Source of the DNA: Allotamlana fucoidanivorans
Lineage (GTDB): Bacteria; Bacteroidota; Bacteroidia; Flavobacteriales; Flavobacteriaceae
Direction: 5' to 3'
DNA length: 64,000 nt
Assembly: GCF_006265225.1 (NCBI RefSeq)
Contig: NZ_VDCS01000008.1
Location: 124,001-188,000 of the forward strand
The notes under the pieces were generated by a model. The model did no database searches. It had not been told where the DNA came from and saw only the letters and a list, made by a program, of their open reading frames with translations. Made by a program: the position numbers and the translations under genes. Every line of letters starts with the position of its first letter. Positions within the stretch are counted from its first letter, which is position 1. Shown piece after piece: positions 18,239 through 26,874 of the stretch.

Positions 18239-18266
18239 CCAGAAAGTTTTATCTTTCTGGTTTTTT
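18239..18266 (+). terminator. Terminator after RIC
   Basis: Perfect 8-bp stem CCAGAAAG (18239-18246) and CTTTCTGG (18253-18260), loop of 6, then six T residues. Confidence 0.85.
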
Positions 18267-18309
18267 ATTTAAAACTGTAAATTTTAAGAATATCATTGTA
18301 ATACAATAA

Positions 18310-19497
18310 ATGAAGCAAAAATATTTTGTTGCTATTTGCTTGTTTAACTTTTTTGTAGCTGCCCTAATGGGGTTACTGCTTAGGTATACCTATTTGGGTG
18401 ATATTCATTTTAATTATCGTTTTCTAACCCATGCGCACTCACATGTAGCTATGTTAGGATGGGTGTATTTGTTGCTTTATAGTCTTTTTGTTCATCATTT
18501 TATTCCCGAAAAACGACCAGTTTACTACAGACTTTTTTGGTTGACGCAATTAGCGGTTATGGGTATGATGTTAAGTTTTCCTTTTCAAGGTTACGCCAGC
18601 ATATCTATAGCATTTTCAACACTTCACATATTTTGTAGTTACTATTTTTCATATTTATTTTTTAAGAATGCCCAGTTTGGATCTGTAATTACTAAATACT
18701 TAACTAGAACATCCTTGGTATTTATGCTTATATCAACTATTGGAGTCTGGTGCTTAGGGCCTGCGGTTACTATGTTGGGTAATAGGTCTGCATTTTATCA
18801 AATAGCGATACAGTTTTTTCTGCATTTTCAGTTTAATGGATGGTTTATCATTGCTGTTTTGACCGTTTTGTTTCATGTGTTAGAAGTTCAAGATGTGAAA
18901 TTATTTAGACCTTTTTTGGGGCTACTTGTGCTTTCAACTATTTTAAGCTTAGCATTGCCCGTGCACTGGTTTTTGCCTCATCCATTCCTTATAAAAGCTA
19001 ATATAGTTGCTGTTTTGTTACAACTCATTATGTTGTTTTTGTTTTTAAAAATCATCAAACCTTATCAAAAAGCGCTATTAGCATCCAACTCCAAAACGGC
19101 ACTTTACGTGTTTGGGTTTTCGGTGTTTTGTTTTCTGATAAAAATAGGGATGCAGTTAACAGTGTTGAGTCCAAAATTTGCAGAGGAGGTGTTCCAGCAT
19201 AGAAATTTTGTTATTGGATTTATTCATTTAACCATGCTTGGCGTTATTTCAGGGTTTTTGTTGTTTTTTATTATTAAAAATCAATGGGTAGCTAGCACAG
19301 CATTGTTAAAAGGCGGTGTTTTATCTTTTGTATTAGGATTTGTGTTAACAGAGATAATTTTGCTCATTCAGGGGTATAAATATTTTACAGGAACAGGCAT
19401 TATGGAAAACTACTATGTAGCATTGTTTCTATTCAGTATGTTAATCCCGATTGGTGTTTTGGTGTTTTTAATTCAAGTGTTAAGGAATAATCACTGA
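18310..19497 (+). CDS. Polytopic membrane protein, heme-copper-oxidase-like
   Basis: A 395-residue integral membrane protein with about 12 predicted helices. Histidines recur in a pattern reminiscent of heme-copper oxidase subunit I or NnrS: THAHSHVAMLGW (His41, 43, 45), FLHFQFNGW (His172) and GFIHLTMLGVISGF (His306). This suggests a heme or metal centre in the membrane, but the full oxidase ligand set is not seen. Its position beside RIC and an NsrR-like gene suggests a role in NO handling. The 3' end overlaps the convergent TonB receptor gene by 18 bp. Identity is tentative. Confidence 0.6.
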   Translation: MKQKYFVAICLFNFFVAALMGLLLRYTYLGDIHFNYRFLTHAHSHVAMLGWVYLLLYSLFVHHFIPEKRPVYYRLFWLTQLAVMGMMLSFPFQGYASISIAFSTLHIFCSYYFSYLFFKNAQFGSVITKYLTRTSLVFMLISTIGVWCLGPAVTMLGNRSAFYQIAIQFFLHFQFNGWFIIAVLTVLFHVLEVQDVKLFRPFLGLLVLSTILSLALPVHWFLPHPFLIKANIVAVLLQLIMLFLFLKIIKPYQKALLASNSKTALYVFGFSVFCFLIKIGMQLTVLSPKFAEEVFQHRNFVIGFIHLTMLGVISGFLLFFIIKNQWVASTALLKGGVLSFVLGFVLTEIILLIQGYKYFTGTGIMENYYVALFLFSMLIPIGVLVFLIQVLRNNH

Positions 19498-21477
19498 CAT
19501 ATTTACATAAAAATTACGACCTTGCCTCGGAATATTATTCCAATCAGCAAACGTTGAGTAATGCGTATCTAAAATATTTTCTATCCCGTATTTGAACACT
19601 ATTTTGTTGTGTTTTACATATAGTATATTACCAAAGTTTAGGTGTAATACAGCGTAAGCTGGTGTTTCGTTTTCCCCGTAAAATGGACTGTATTTGCTTT
19701 GATTGCCATTACCCTCAAGTTGAATGGCTCCGTTAAACTTAGGGGTACCATAGTTAACTTCGGCTAAATATGAAAGAGGCTTTATTAAAGGTAAATTATT
19801 GTGGTTGCTTCCGCGTCCGTAATTATATCCTATGGTGCTGTTAAACGAAAAAGCCTTAGATATAGAAATATGAGCGTTGAGGTACACATTAAAAATAGAT
19901 GCATGGTTTAATGCTTGGTACACCCTAACGCCATTAGCGCCTATGGTCATTGGGCTAATATCTGGATCAATTTCACCAATAATATAGTCTGAAATGTGAA
20001 AGAAAGAGGATTCAAGCCCTAGCTTTATAGTTTTAAATTGGTATCCAGATTTAATATTAACTTCAATAGCTTTTTCGTTTTTTAAGTGCGGATTTCCTAT
20101 GTAATCATATTTGTCAAAACTATTAAATAGAAAGAAACCATAACCTTCACTAACAGACGGGGCACGTTCACCATAACCTAACCCCAACGTTGTATTAAAC
20201 TGATTTTTTTGAAAGGTGTAATCGGTTGATATACTCGTTAAAAATCGGGTTTGTGTGTCTTCCATATCTGGGTAAAAAATTTGAAGACTATGGAGTCCAA
20301 CATCATTGGCTACTTTGTTAAGGTGATATCCTAATCTTGTATGGAAAGAAAGACTTTCAAAAGTGTTTAATTGCCAGTGATCTTTAGCGTATAACCCCGA
20401 GTAAAATGTTCTTACATCTGGCCAAGTGTACATAAACATGTCGGGTTCGTTGGGGCTATTTGAAAACATGGTCATTTCTGCTAGTGACCGATTGTGATAG
20501 CCGTTAAGATTCATTAAAAAATGATGCTTGTTGGCATTAATTTTCATTTTACTATAAAACCCATAAGTGTCACTCCAGCCAGGCATATCCATTCGTATGG
20601 GGACATCTGGGCGGTTGCTGTCATCCATGATGTGTGTAATAGAGTTGAAGTAAAATTTGGTTTCTAAAGATTTTATAAAGGTAGATTGGTTTTTGTAGTG
20701 ATATGAAGCAGATGCAATAAAAGCTTCGGCTAATGATACATCCATAGGAAGCGCAGGATAGCCCACGTCAGTTGCCTTGTCATAAATGACATTGGTTTCA
20801 ATTGCCTGCTGATTTGTGAGTTTGTAGCCGCCCTTAAATGAGAGGTTGTATTTTTTAAATTGAGAATAGGCTACTTCCTCATTACCACCAGCTTTATAAT
20901 TATCAGATGTTCTATAAATACCATCAGTAGTGAGGTAAAGTTTGTCTCCAGAATATTCAAAATCAAGCCCCGCCATTTTATAGTTTCCGTTGGTTTCATA
21001 CCCCAAATCTGCACTCGTTTTTAGTCCACTTTCATTAAAATGGGATGATGCTATTTGTAAATCTATACCACCACCAACACAATGACCATTTTCAGTACCT
21101 TCTTGCCCAGAATTAACAGTGACTTGTTCTAGGTTTGATACATCTACATATGAGGTAATAGGATCCATTTTGTCTGTACAGGCACCAAATATTTGCATAC
21201 CATCTATCGTCACATTGAGTCGGTCACTAATCATATTATTTATAGCAGGTTCCCAAGCATAGTTTCCTCGTTTTATCATGGTCACTCGGTTAGATTTTTC
21301 AAGATAAGTATCAACACTTGAAAGTGTTTTTTCTTGTCTGTAGTTACTGAGCTTGCGTTCAGCTACCACAATGATTTTTTCAAGTTCGGTGGTGTCTCTT
21401 TTAGTAACTACATTGTTTTGAGCAAACAGGGTATGTCCAAAAAGTACACTGGCAACTACAATTATGAGGTGTTTCAT
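19480..21477 (-). CDS. NosA/OprC-type TonB-dependent copper receptor
   Basis: A 665-residue outer-membrane receptor with a signal peptide ending at FAQ (residue 20), a plug domain (about 45-150) and a 22-strand-type barrel ending in an aromatic/hydrophobic C terminus. The plug contains GMQIFGACTDKMDP (Cys100, Met104), the Cys/Met copper site region of OprC and of NosA from Pseudomonas stutzeri, which imports copper for N2O reductase. It is the last gene of the minus-strand nos-linked array, behind a Met/His-rich lipoprotein. It has no N-terminal carboxypeptidase-like domain, unlike SusC proteins. Confidence 0.85.
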   Translation of the reverse strand: MKHLIIVVASVLFGHTLFAQNNVVTKRDTTELEKIIVVAERKLSNYRQEKTLSSVDTYLEKSNRVTMIKRGNYAWEPAINNMISDRLNVTIDGMQIFGACTDKMDPITSYVDVSNLEQVTVNSGQEGTENGHCVGGGIDLQIASSHFNESGLKTSADLGYETNGNYKMAGLDFEYSGDKLYLTTDGIYRTSDNYKAGGNEEVAYSQFKKYNLSFKGGYKLTNQQAIETNVIYDKATDVGYPALPMDVSLAEAFIASASYHYKNQSTFIKSLETKFYFNSITHIMDDSNRPDVPIRMDMPGWSDTYGFYSKMKINANKHHFLMNLNGYHNRSLAEMTMFSNSPNEPDMFMYTWPDVRTFYSGLYAKDHWQLNTFESLSFHTRLGYHLNKVANDVGLHSLQIFYPDMEDTQTRFLTSISTDYTFQKNQFNTTLGLGYGERAPSVSEGYGFFLFNSFDKYDYIGNPHLKNEKAIEVNIKSGYQFKTIKLGLESSFFHISDYIIGEIDPDISPMTIGANGVRVYQALNHASIFNVYLNAHISISKAFSFNSTIGYNYGRGSNHNNLPLIKPLSYLAEVNYGTPKFNGAIQLEGNGNQSKYSPFYGENETPAYAVLHLNFGNILYVKHNKIVFKYGIENILDTHYSTFADWNNIPRQGRNFYVNMSVIIP

Positions 21478-21503
21478 AATTAATTAGATAGAATTTTTGT
21501 TTG

Positions 21504-21538
21504 CATGAAGTTGCTTATTTCAATCAAGCAACTTCATG
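21504..21538. repeat. Perfect 13-bp stem-loop before the copper receptor gene
   Basis: Arms 21504-21516 and 21526-21538 are perfectly complementary with a 9-nt loop. It lies in the 81-bp gap between the lipoprotein gene and the receptor gene. On the minus strand no T run follows, so a simple terminator is unlikely; an RNA stability element or operator is possible. Confidence 0.6.
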
Positions 21539-21558
21539 ATATGTAATAAGTATGTGCG

Positions 21559-22407
21559 TTAAAATTCCAACTCTAAATACAGTGAACTTTTTTCGTTGCT
21601 TTCAGTCACATCTTCGCCTTTTAAAACCGTGTCAGAGGTATTTAAAAGTTTAAGATTAAGAACCCAATAGCCTGTCATGGTTAATGATAAATCACCATGA
21701 TACATCGTATCTGAGCTGTTAAAGCTTAAATCGGTATTATTTGGTGAGCTATGATTGCCCATTCCTGGCATTCTCGGATCTAACATAATTGTATAATTTT
21801 CAACCACAGGGAAAGACATCATACTCTCCATTTTATAAAGTCCTACGGTGATATCATTGATTCCAATACTAGGGTCAAGAGGCTCTATAAGTGCAATAAT
21901 ATATCGTGTGTCATCACTGCCCATAAAACTGGTTACGTTTTGTTTGGCAGACTGCATAACATTAATCGTTTCAGTGGCGCTGTACTCCATACCATTAATG
22001 CTGTAGTTAAGTGTAAGTGACCAGCCAGAACCATCGGTGTTTGTCATTTGATAAACAACGGAACCTGTATATAACGTTTTTTTGTTTGAAACTTTTGAAA
22101 TCGTAGAGTGGGGTGATGAATGCAGCATGCTTGGCATTTGCATCATAGGTGTCCAAGCTATATTAGCATTTTCAAAATAACTTTGCTCAGTATTGTTTTT
22201 AATTCGGATAAAGACCTCATTGTAACCAGTTTTAAATACACCAGATTTACTGTATAATTCTATGGTGTGCTCGTTGGTTGTGATATCCTGAATTTTTTTC
22301 AATTCTGCAATTTCATCAATGGTTTGTGGGGTATCGTCGTCATCTGTTGAACAGGACATAGATAATATGACGATACAAATAATTGGCAATATATATTTTA
22401 GTTTCAT
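21559..22407 (-). CDS. Met/His-rich lipoprotein, putative copper carrier
   Basis: A 282-residue lipoprotein (lipobox SMSC, Cys19, followed by an Asp-rich stretch). It has two beta-rich halves resembling FixH/YtkA-like domains, each with a Met/His cluster: PMMQMPSMLHSSPH at about residues 88-101 and MLDPRMPGMGNHSS at about 207-220. Such clusters bind copper in periplasmic carriers. Directly upstream of the NosA/OprC-like receptor on the same strand. I infer copper transfer from the receptor toward NosL/NosZ; no exact family is recognised. Confidence 0.65.
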   Translation of the reverse strand: MKLKYILPIICIVILSMSCSTDDDDTPQTIDEIAELKKIQDITTNEHTIELYSKSGVFKTGYNEVFIRIKNNTEQSYFENANIAWTPMMQMPSMLHSSPHSTISKVSNKKTLYTGSVVYQMTNTDGSGWSLTLNYSINGMEYSATETINVMQSAKQNVTSFMGSDDTRYIIALIEPLDPSIGINDITVGLYKMESMMSFPVVENYTIMLDPRMPGMGNHSSPNNTDLSFNSSDTMYHGDLSLTMTGYWVLNLKLLNTSDTVLKGEDVTESNEKSSLYLELEF

Positions 22408-22518
22408 TTTTATTTTTTTAAAAAAGGTATAGGTATATAGCTTAGTTATGTCGTTCTAAAAAAGAAGACATAAAGCGTCTGAAGCCGAAGTAGTGGCTTC
22501 TATGAGTTTTAATAAAAA

Positions 22519-22917
22519 TTAACTAAAATTTGGTGGCGGTGTTTCTACCTTTAAAAAGGCTTTTGTGATGCGGATAGATGTATATAATTGGGGTTTTTTA
22601 GGGGTCAAAGTTGTATTAAAAACGTTTTTAAAAACATTGTGGTAAGACACTACATAAAACGTATCTAAAGCAGTACGTTTATTGTTTTGAGCTGGTGCTT
22701 CACTATTTGTGTCTGCATTATTTTTTACCAATTGTTTTTTAAGGTGACATTTACCATTACAACCTTTTTGATCTTCTTTTTGAACACATAAGGTTTTAGC
22801 GATAAAATCTTGATTAATTATAAAACCACCAACAATAGCTAAGGTGTTTATATTGTTGGCCAACAATATAAACACAAGGCACAATGCTGTTGTTTTATGA
22901 ATCAAGGTTTTAATCAC
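22519..22917 (-). CDS. Small Cys-rich protein with CxGKC motif
   Basis: A 132-residue protein with an N-terminal hydrophobic segment (about residues 8-32) and a conserved-looking segment holding Cys44, Cys53 and Cys57 (GCNGKCHLKKQL). The only reasonable start is GTG at 22917, as no Met occurs in the next 80 codons. Similar small proteins occur in Bacteroidota before metal receptor genes; a copper-binding role is inferred from the motif and from its place between nosY and the copper-related genes. The C-terminal half is low complexity and unrecognised. Confidence 0.6.
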   Translation of the reverse strand: MIKTLIHKTTALCLVFILLANNINTLAIVGGFIINQDFIAKTLCVQKEDQKGCNGKCHLKKQLVKNNADTNSEAPAQNNKRTALDTFYVVSYHNVFKNVFNTTLTPKKPQLYTSIRITKAFLKVETPPPNFS

Positions 22918-22977
22918 GCCGCGAAGTTAAATGATATGTTACATAAAATGAAGTTTTTTAGTAGTATAGTTTTTAGT

Positions 22978-23760
22978 TTAAAAATCTTTCTTTTTCGACT
23001 TGGTTACTATTCTTAAAATGGGTAATATAATCCAAATTACTAAAGTCGTGAAAGAAATAATCAGACCAAAGTTCGTCCCAAAAAATTTTTTAAAAATGGC
23101 CCCAGTGTACCCCAACAGGGCAGAGATATCTAATTTTAATAGAATCAATGTTCTTGACAAGTCAATGGGATTTAGCATGGTACCTACTAAAGATAATTTG
23201 TCTAAAGGATAGTCTTCAAAGAGAATAAGCGACATTAAAAAAAGACCATCGTAAATAATAGCTAAAAACAGCCATAATAAAATGGCAAACCCGAACCCTT
23301 TTATTTTATTTTCGTAAGATAAAGCAATGTTAAAGGCCAAGGCAGTAAAAATAAAAGTTAAAAAAGTACCTGTTATAAGCAACAGTGAAAAATCCCATAT
23401 GGCAGAAGATTTAAATAAACCATAGAAAATAAATGGAATACCAAGCCCCAAAATTAAACTCATAGATAAAGAAATAGCTACCCCAAAATACTGTCCTAAA
23501 AAAATAGAGGATCGTTTGAGTGGTTGAGCAAGTAAAAGTTCGGTAAATTCTTTGGAATTATAATAGTACATCACACCAAAAATAGTTCCTATTAAAGGCA
23601 CCAAAACAATAATCACATTCATCAAGGTAATCACTGCTTTTGATAAGTTGTTATTTAGAAACAATAGCACCATTCCAAGGAGCAGGTAAAATGCAAAATA
23701 TACATAGCTCCAACGGCTACGCATTAAATCATAAAAACTATATTTTAATATTTTAAGCAT
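22978..23760 (-). CDS. nosY: NosY, permease of the NosDFY ABC complex
   Basis: A 260-residue ABC-2-type membrane subunit with six helices. With NosF (ATPase) and NosD it forms the exporter complex needed to assemble the CuZ centre of N2O reductase. It overlaps nosF by 8 bp, showing translational coupling. Length fits the family; the order nosL-nosD-nosF-nosY supports the assignment, since sequence alone would only say ABC-2 permease. Confidence 0.9.
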   Translation of the reverse strand: MLKILKYSFYDLMRSRWSYVYFAFYLLLGMVLLFLNNNLSKAVITLMNVIIVLVPLIGTIFGVMYYYNSKEFTELLLAQPLKRSSIFLGQYFGVAISLSMSLILGLGIPFIFYGLFKSSAIWDFSLLLITGTFLTFIFTALAFNIALSYENKIKGFGFAILLWLFLAIIYDGLFLMSLILFEDYPLDKLSLVGTMLNPIDLSRTLILLKLDISALLGYTGAIFKKFFGTNFGLIISFTTLVIWIILPILRIVTKSKKKDF

Positions 23761-24460
23761 GGTTTTCTTGTAAAATGGAGGCTATGGCATGTTCAAAATC
23801 AGGTTGATTCGTTTTTGTTTTTAAATCGCTAATACTGCCTTTAAAATAAATTTGTCCTTCTAATAGAAATACAATCTCATCTGAAACTTCTTCTACAAAA
23901 CTCATAATATGCGAGGTAATTAAAATGGTTTTTCCTTTTTGCTTTTCTATTTGAATTAAATCTTTCAATCTTATCAAAGCAATAGGGTCTAAACCCGTGG
24001 TGGGTTCATCTAAAATCACTAAGGGGCTGTTAAACATAAAGGTTAGCACAAGGTTTACTTTTTGTTTGGTGCCACCGGAAAGGTTGCCCAGTTTTTTATC
24101 TAAAAAAGGGGTTAATTTGAAGCGTTCAATTAAAGCTTTGTCAAGCTCGGTTTTGCCTCGCAAATCTTTAATCATTTTAATAAGTTCTTTAACTTTTAAG
24201 TTGTTTGGAAAATTGGCTATCTGTGGTAAATAATCAATTTGATGTCTGTATTTTGACTGATGTTTCGTGCTTTCACCAAATACAGCGATAGAGCCTTTAT
24301 TAGGAATAACCATCCCTAAAATAGATTTTATCAGGGTTGTTTTACCAGATCCATTGGGGCCAAGAATTGCGAAAATTCCCCCATTACCAATTGTTAAATC
24401 CAGACCTTTTAAAACGGTGTTTTTTCCGAAGGATTTATGTAAGTTTTGAATGGTTACCAT
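23753..24460 (-). CDS. nosF: NosF, ATPase of the NosDFY ABC complex
   Basis: A 235-residue ABC ATPase: Walker A GPNGSGKT at residues 34-41, signature LSGGTKQK, Walker B VILDEPTTGLDP and the switch His in TSHIMS. It energises NosY/NosD for maturation of the NosZ copper centre. Overlaps nosD by 7 bp and nosY by 8 bp. Cytoplasmic face of the inner membrane. Confidence 0.93.
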   Translation of the reverse strand: MVTIQNLHKSFGKNTVLKGLDLTIGNGGIFAILGPNGSGKTTLIKSILGMVIPNKGSIAVFGESTKHQSKYRHQIDYLPQIANFPNNLKVKELIKMIKDLRGKTELDKALIERFKLTPFLDKKLGNLSGGTKQKVNLVLTFMFNSPLVILDEPTTGLDPIALIRLKDLIQIEKQKGKTILITSHIMSFVEEVSDEIVFLLEGQIYFKGSISDLKTKTNQPDFEHAIASILQENHA

Positions 24461-25692
24461 ACTATTTGTTTGGTTAATGGGTTATTGTCTAGTAAATTAT
24501 TAGGTGTAAAAACAGGAGATACTTTTTCAGAAAAATCTATGACATCAATAAACAGGCTACGTAGTAAAATGATGGTTTCTGGTGTTCTGTTTACAATGTA
24601 CGAAAACAGTTTTACTGGCCTGTATGGTACATCGCCAATGCCATCTTTATTTAAATCGTAGCCTGTGTAATTACTCCAATAGTTTTTGTCGAACGTATTA
24701 TCATTAACCTTGCTGTTGTAAGATATATCAAAAGAATTGTACAGAAAGTTGTTTTCTATAAAGTGATTGCCGTAACAAGCACCACGCACCTTAATGGCCC
24801 AGCCATTACTTTCAAAATTGTTATGTAAGTAGTTTATTCTATTTGACCCTTCAATATTAATTCCAATAGTATTTTCTTTAAAAGTGTTACCCTTTATTTC
24901 AGCATCATTAATTTCTTTTAAAAGCATGCCGTAAGAGGCGGTGCCCCAGTTTTCCTGAAAGGTATTGTTTAGCATTTTTATTTTTTTTGAAAACATAACA
25001 GCTACGCCAGCACCATTGTTTTCAAAAGTATTATCTTGATACACATCGTTATTTGAAAACATAAAGTGTAGGCCATATCTTAAATTTTCAGTGCTAACAT
25101 TGTTTTTTATGAGGCAGTCATTAGAAAATTCTAAGTAAATACCATCCCGAACATGTTCTACGTGATTATTTTCAATTTCAATATGATTACTGTACCAAAG
25201 TTGAATACCATTTCCAGAATTGTATTCTTCAACGGCATTACCAATAATCTTGTTGTGATATACACGCCCGTAATTTGATTTTTCAAGATAAATTCCGAAA
25301 AATAATTTTTCAAGTACGAGATTTTGAATTATGAAATGGTTGCTGCGTTTTACTCTTATGGCAGCATAGTCTTCCGTATAACTGGTGCCCACATTGATGA
25401 TGAATAGGCCATCAACAGTAACACTGTCGGCTATTATGGTAATAACTTCTCCTTTAAGTTCCCCATCAATAAGAGGGTAGTCTTTACCCAGAATAGTAAG
25501 GGGTTTGTCTATAGATATATTATGTTCTTTATAGGTCCCTTTTTTTAGAATAATGGTATCAAAATCTTTAGCTTGCAAAATGGCTTGTTGCAACGAAGAA
25601 ATAGGGCAGGTTTCACAAACCTCAATGTTTTGAGCATAATTAGCAAAGGTCATAATGCATATGACAAATAAAAAAAGAAATATTCTTGTCAT
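24454..25692 (-). CDS. nosD: NosD, periplasmic copper-site assembly protein
   Basis: A 412-residue periplasmic protein with a signal peptide (cleavage near FANYAQ, residue 21) and a right-handed parallel beta-helix of carbohydrate-binding/CASH repeats (about residues 60-360), visible as regularly spaced N/G-rich turns such as NSGNGIQLWYSN. NosD works with NosF, NosY and NosL to insert copper and sulfide into N2O reductase. Four bp from nosL and overlapping nosF. Length is normal. Confidence 0.93.
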   Translation of the reverse strand: MTRIFLFLFVICIMTFANYAQNIEVCETCPISSLQQAILQAKDFDTIILKKGTYKEHNISIDKPLTILGKDYPLIDGELKGEVITIIADSVTVDGLFIINVGTSYTEDYAAIRVKRSNHFIIQNLVLEKLFFGIYLEKSNYGRVYHNKIIGNAVEEYNSGNGIQLWYSNHIEIENNHVEHVRDGIYLEFSNDCLIKNNVSTENLRYGLHFMFSNNDVYQDNTFENNGAGVAVMFSKKIKMLNNTFQENWGTASYGMLLKEINDAEIKGNTFKENTIGINIEGSNRINYLHNNFESNGWAIKVRGACYGNHFIENNFLYNSFDISYNSKVNDNTFDKNYWSNYTGYDLNKDGIGDVPYRPVKLFSYIVNRTPETIILLRSLFIDVIDFSEKVSPVFTPNNLLDNNPLTKQIVW

Positions 25693-25696
25693 TAAC

Positions 25697-26134
25697 TTAG
25701 TTGCTAAAGTGTTTTAGTAAGGTGTCCCAAGAATAGGTTTCGCCTCCTTTTTCTAGTTGTAATTTTTCAGCATCAGCTTGCGTTTTAAACGCAGACAAAA
25801 AAGCACCCATGGGGCTAGGAATGTTTTTACTGATTAAAAAGGTAGCTTTTGTGGCATCAATCAGTGCTTCGGGTTCTAAGTAATCATTGGATAAGTATAG
25901 TTGAATTGCAGCAGTGTCAAACTCATCCATGAAATTAATCATGCATTCTGTAGCGTCAAATTTATAGACTTTTCCTTTTTTAGTCACTATCTCTGCGGCA
26001 TGTACTTTATCAACAATAGTCATTTTACAAAAATGACACCCATCGGTTCCATAGGCTATAGGCTGAGGTGCAACCTGACACCCAAAGTATAAGGGCAGTA
26101 TGAGTATTGTTAAGGTCTTTTTTAGTGTTTTCAT
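25697..26134 (-). CDS. nosL: NosL, copper chaperone lipoprotein
   Basis: A 145-residue lipoprotein (lipobox YFGC, Cys19) with the NosL Cu(I) motif CHFCKM (Cys33, Cys36, Met38) and later Met residues in TECMINFMDE. NosL delivers Cu(I) for the CuZ site of NosZ in the periplasm. Located between the 197-residue membrane protein gene and nosD, as in other Bacteroidota nos clusters. Confidence 0.95.
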   Translation of the reverse strand: MKTLKKTLTILILPLYFGCQVAPQPIAYGTDGCHFCKMTIVDKVHAAEIVTKKGKVYKFDATECMINFMDEFDTAAIQLYLSNDYLEPEALIDATKATFLISKNIPSPMGAFLSAFKTQADAEKLQLEKGGETYSWDTLLKHFSN

Positions 26135-26159
26135 TTTTTTAGTGTTTTAGTTTCTCAAA

Positions 26160-26753
26160 TCAAGCCGTAGAGTTTTTGGCTTTTTTGCCAATAAGGTGCG
26201 CTACAAACGAAAAAGCGATGCCTAATCCTAAAAATAAAGCACCTAGTTGTGGGTAAGAGTGTGCTCTAAAATTTAAAATATCTTTGCTTCCAAAAAGAGG
26301 TGGTTGAAACCCCATGACTGAACCGTCTGGGTTTGTAAATTTCATGATGGCTTTTGGGTCAAGGTCATGACCGTAATCATGTTCCCATAAATAGAAGTCA
26401 TATAGCCCAGCAGAACACATGATAATCATTAAAATAAACCATCCTAAAAACCATTTGTAATTTCCTTTAAAAGCAATCAATAGACCTATTACCGTAGAAG
26501 CAATAATGGCAATTGGGAAAATTTTGAATTCAGGAATGGCCTCAGGTATATATTTCATACCTACGTAGTGATTCATGAGATTAATGTTTTTAATGTCATG
26601 CGGATGAACGTCTGAAAAATCATTGATATGGATGTACATGCCTAAAGGTGTTGGGTATTGAGGCGCTTCAAGCGTTATTTTCCAAAGCGGGAAAAGAAAT
26701 AGCCCTAAGGGTAATATGGATGCTACTAGCATTACTATGTTTGACCTTTTCAT
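26160..26753 (-). CDS. Membrane protein of the clade II nos cluster
   Basis: A 197-residue protein with four predicted helices (about 7-27, 80-98, 103-123, 168-190) and a His-containing periplasmic stretch between helices 1 and 2 (HINDFSDVHPHD) and after helix 3 (WEHDYGHD). Genes like this stand between nosZ and nosL in Bacteroidota. The histidines could handle copper or contact the cytochrome, but no function is established. Separated from nosZ by two hairpins, so it may have its own promoter. Confidence 0.75.
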   Translation of the reverse strand: MKRSNIVMLVASILPLGLFLFPLWKITLEAPQYPTPLGMYIHINDFSDVHPHDIKNINLMNHYVGMKYIPEAIPEFKIFPIAIIASTVIGLLIAFKGNYKWFLGWFILMIIMCSAGLYDFYLWEHDYGHDLDPKAIMKFTNPDGSVMGFQPPLFGSKDILNFRAHSYPQLGALFLGLGIAFSFVAHLIGKKAKNSTA

Positions 26754-26795
26754 ATGTTCTAGAAGTCTTATTTTTAAAGTATAGTGTTTTAAAAA

Positions 26796-26864
26796 AGAAA
26801 GGCGAGAGCGAAAACGAGCTCTCGCCTGAATAAGAGAATAAACACTAAAACAAAATTCTCTTAT
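26796..26864 (-). terminator. Two hairpins downstream of nosZ
   Basis: Proximal to nosZ: 10-bp perfect stem 26830-26839 with 26855-26864. Next: 10-bp GC-rich perfect stem AGGCGAGAGC (26800-26809) with 26818-26827, loop of 8, followed on the minus strand by a T-rich tract (TTCTTTTTT). The second has all features of an intrinsic terminator and lies inside the nos array. Confidence 0.75.
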
Positions 26865-26874
26865 AAGCTATCAA

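Noticed and set aside
18277-18296. Possible Rrf2 site before the His-rich membrane protein gene
   Set aside because: It starts TTTTAAGAATATC but the second half does not align without a gap.
22481-22500. GAAGCC...GGCTTC hairpin between two nos-linked genes
   Set aside because: Only 6 bp, no T tract; too weak to call a terminator.
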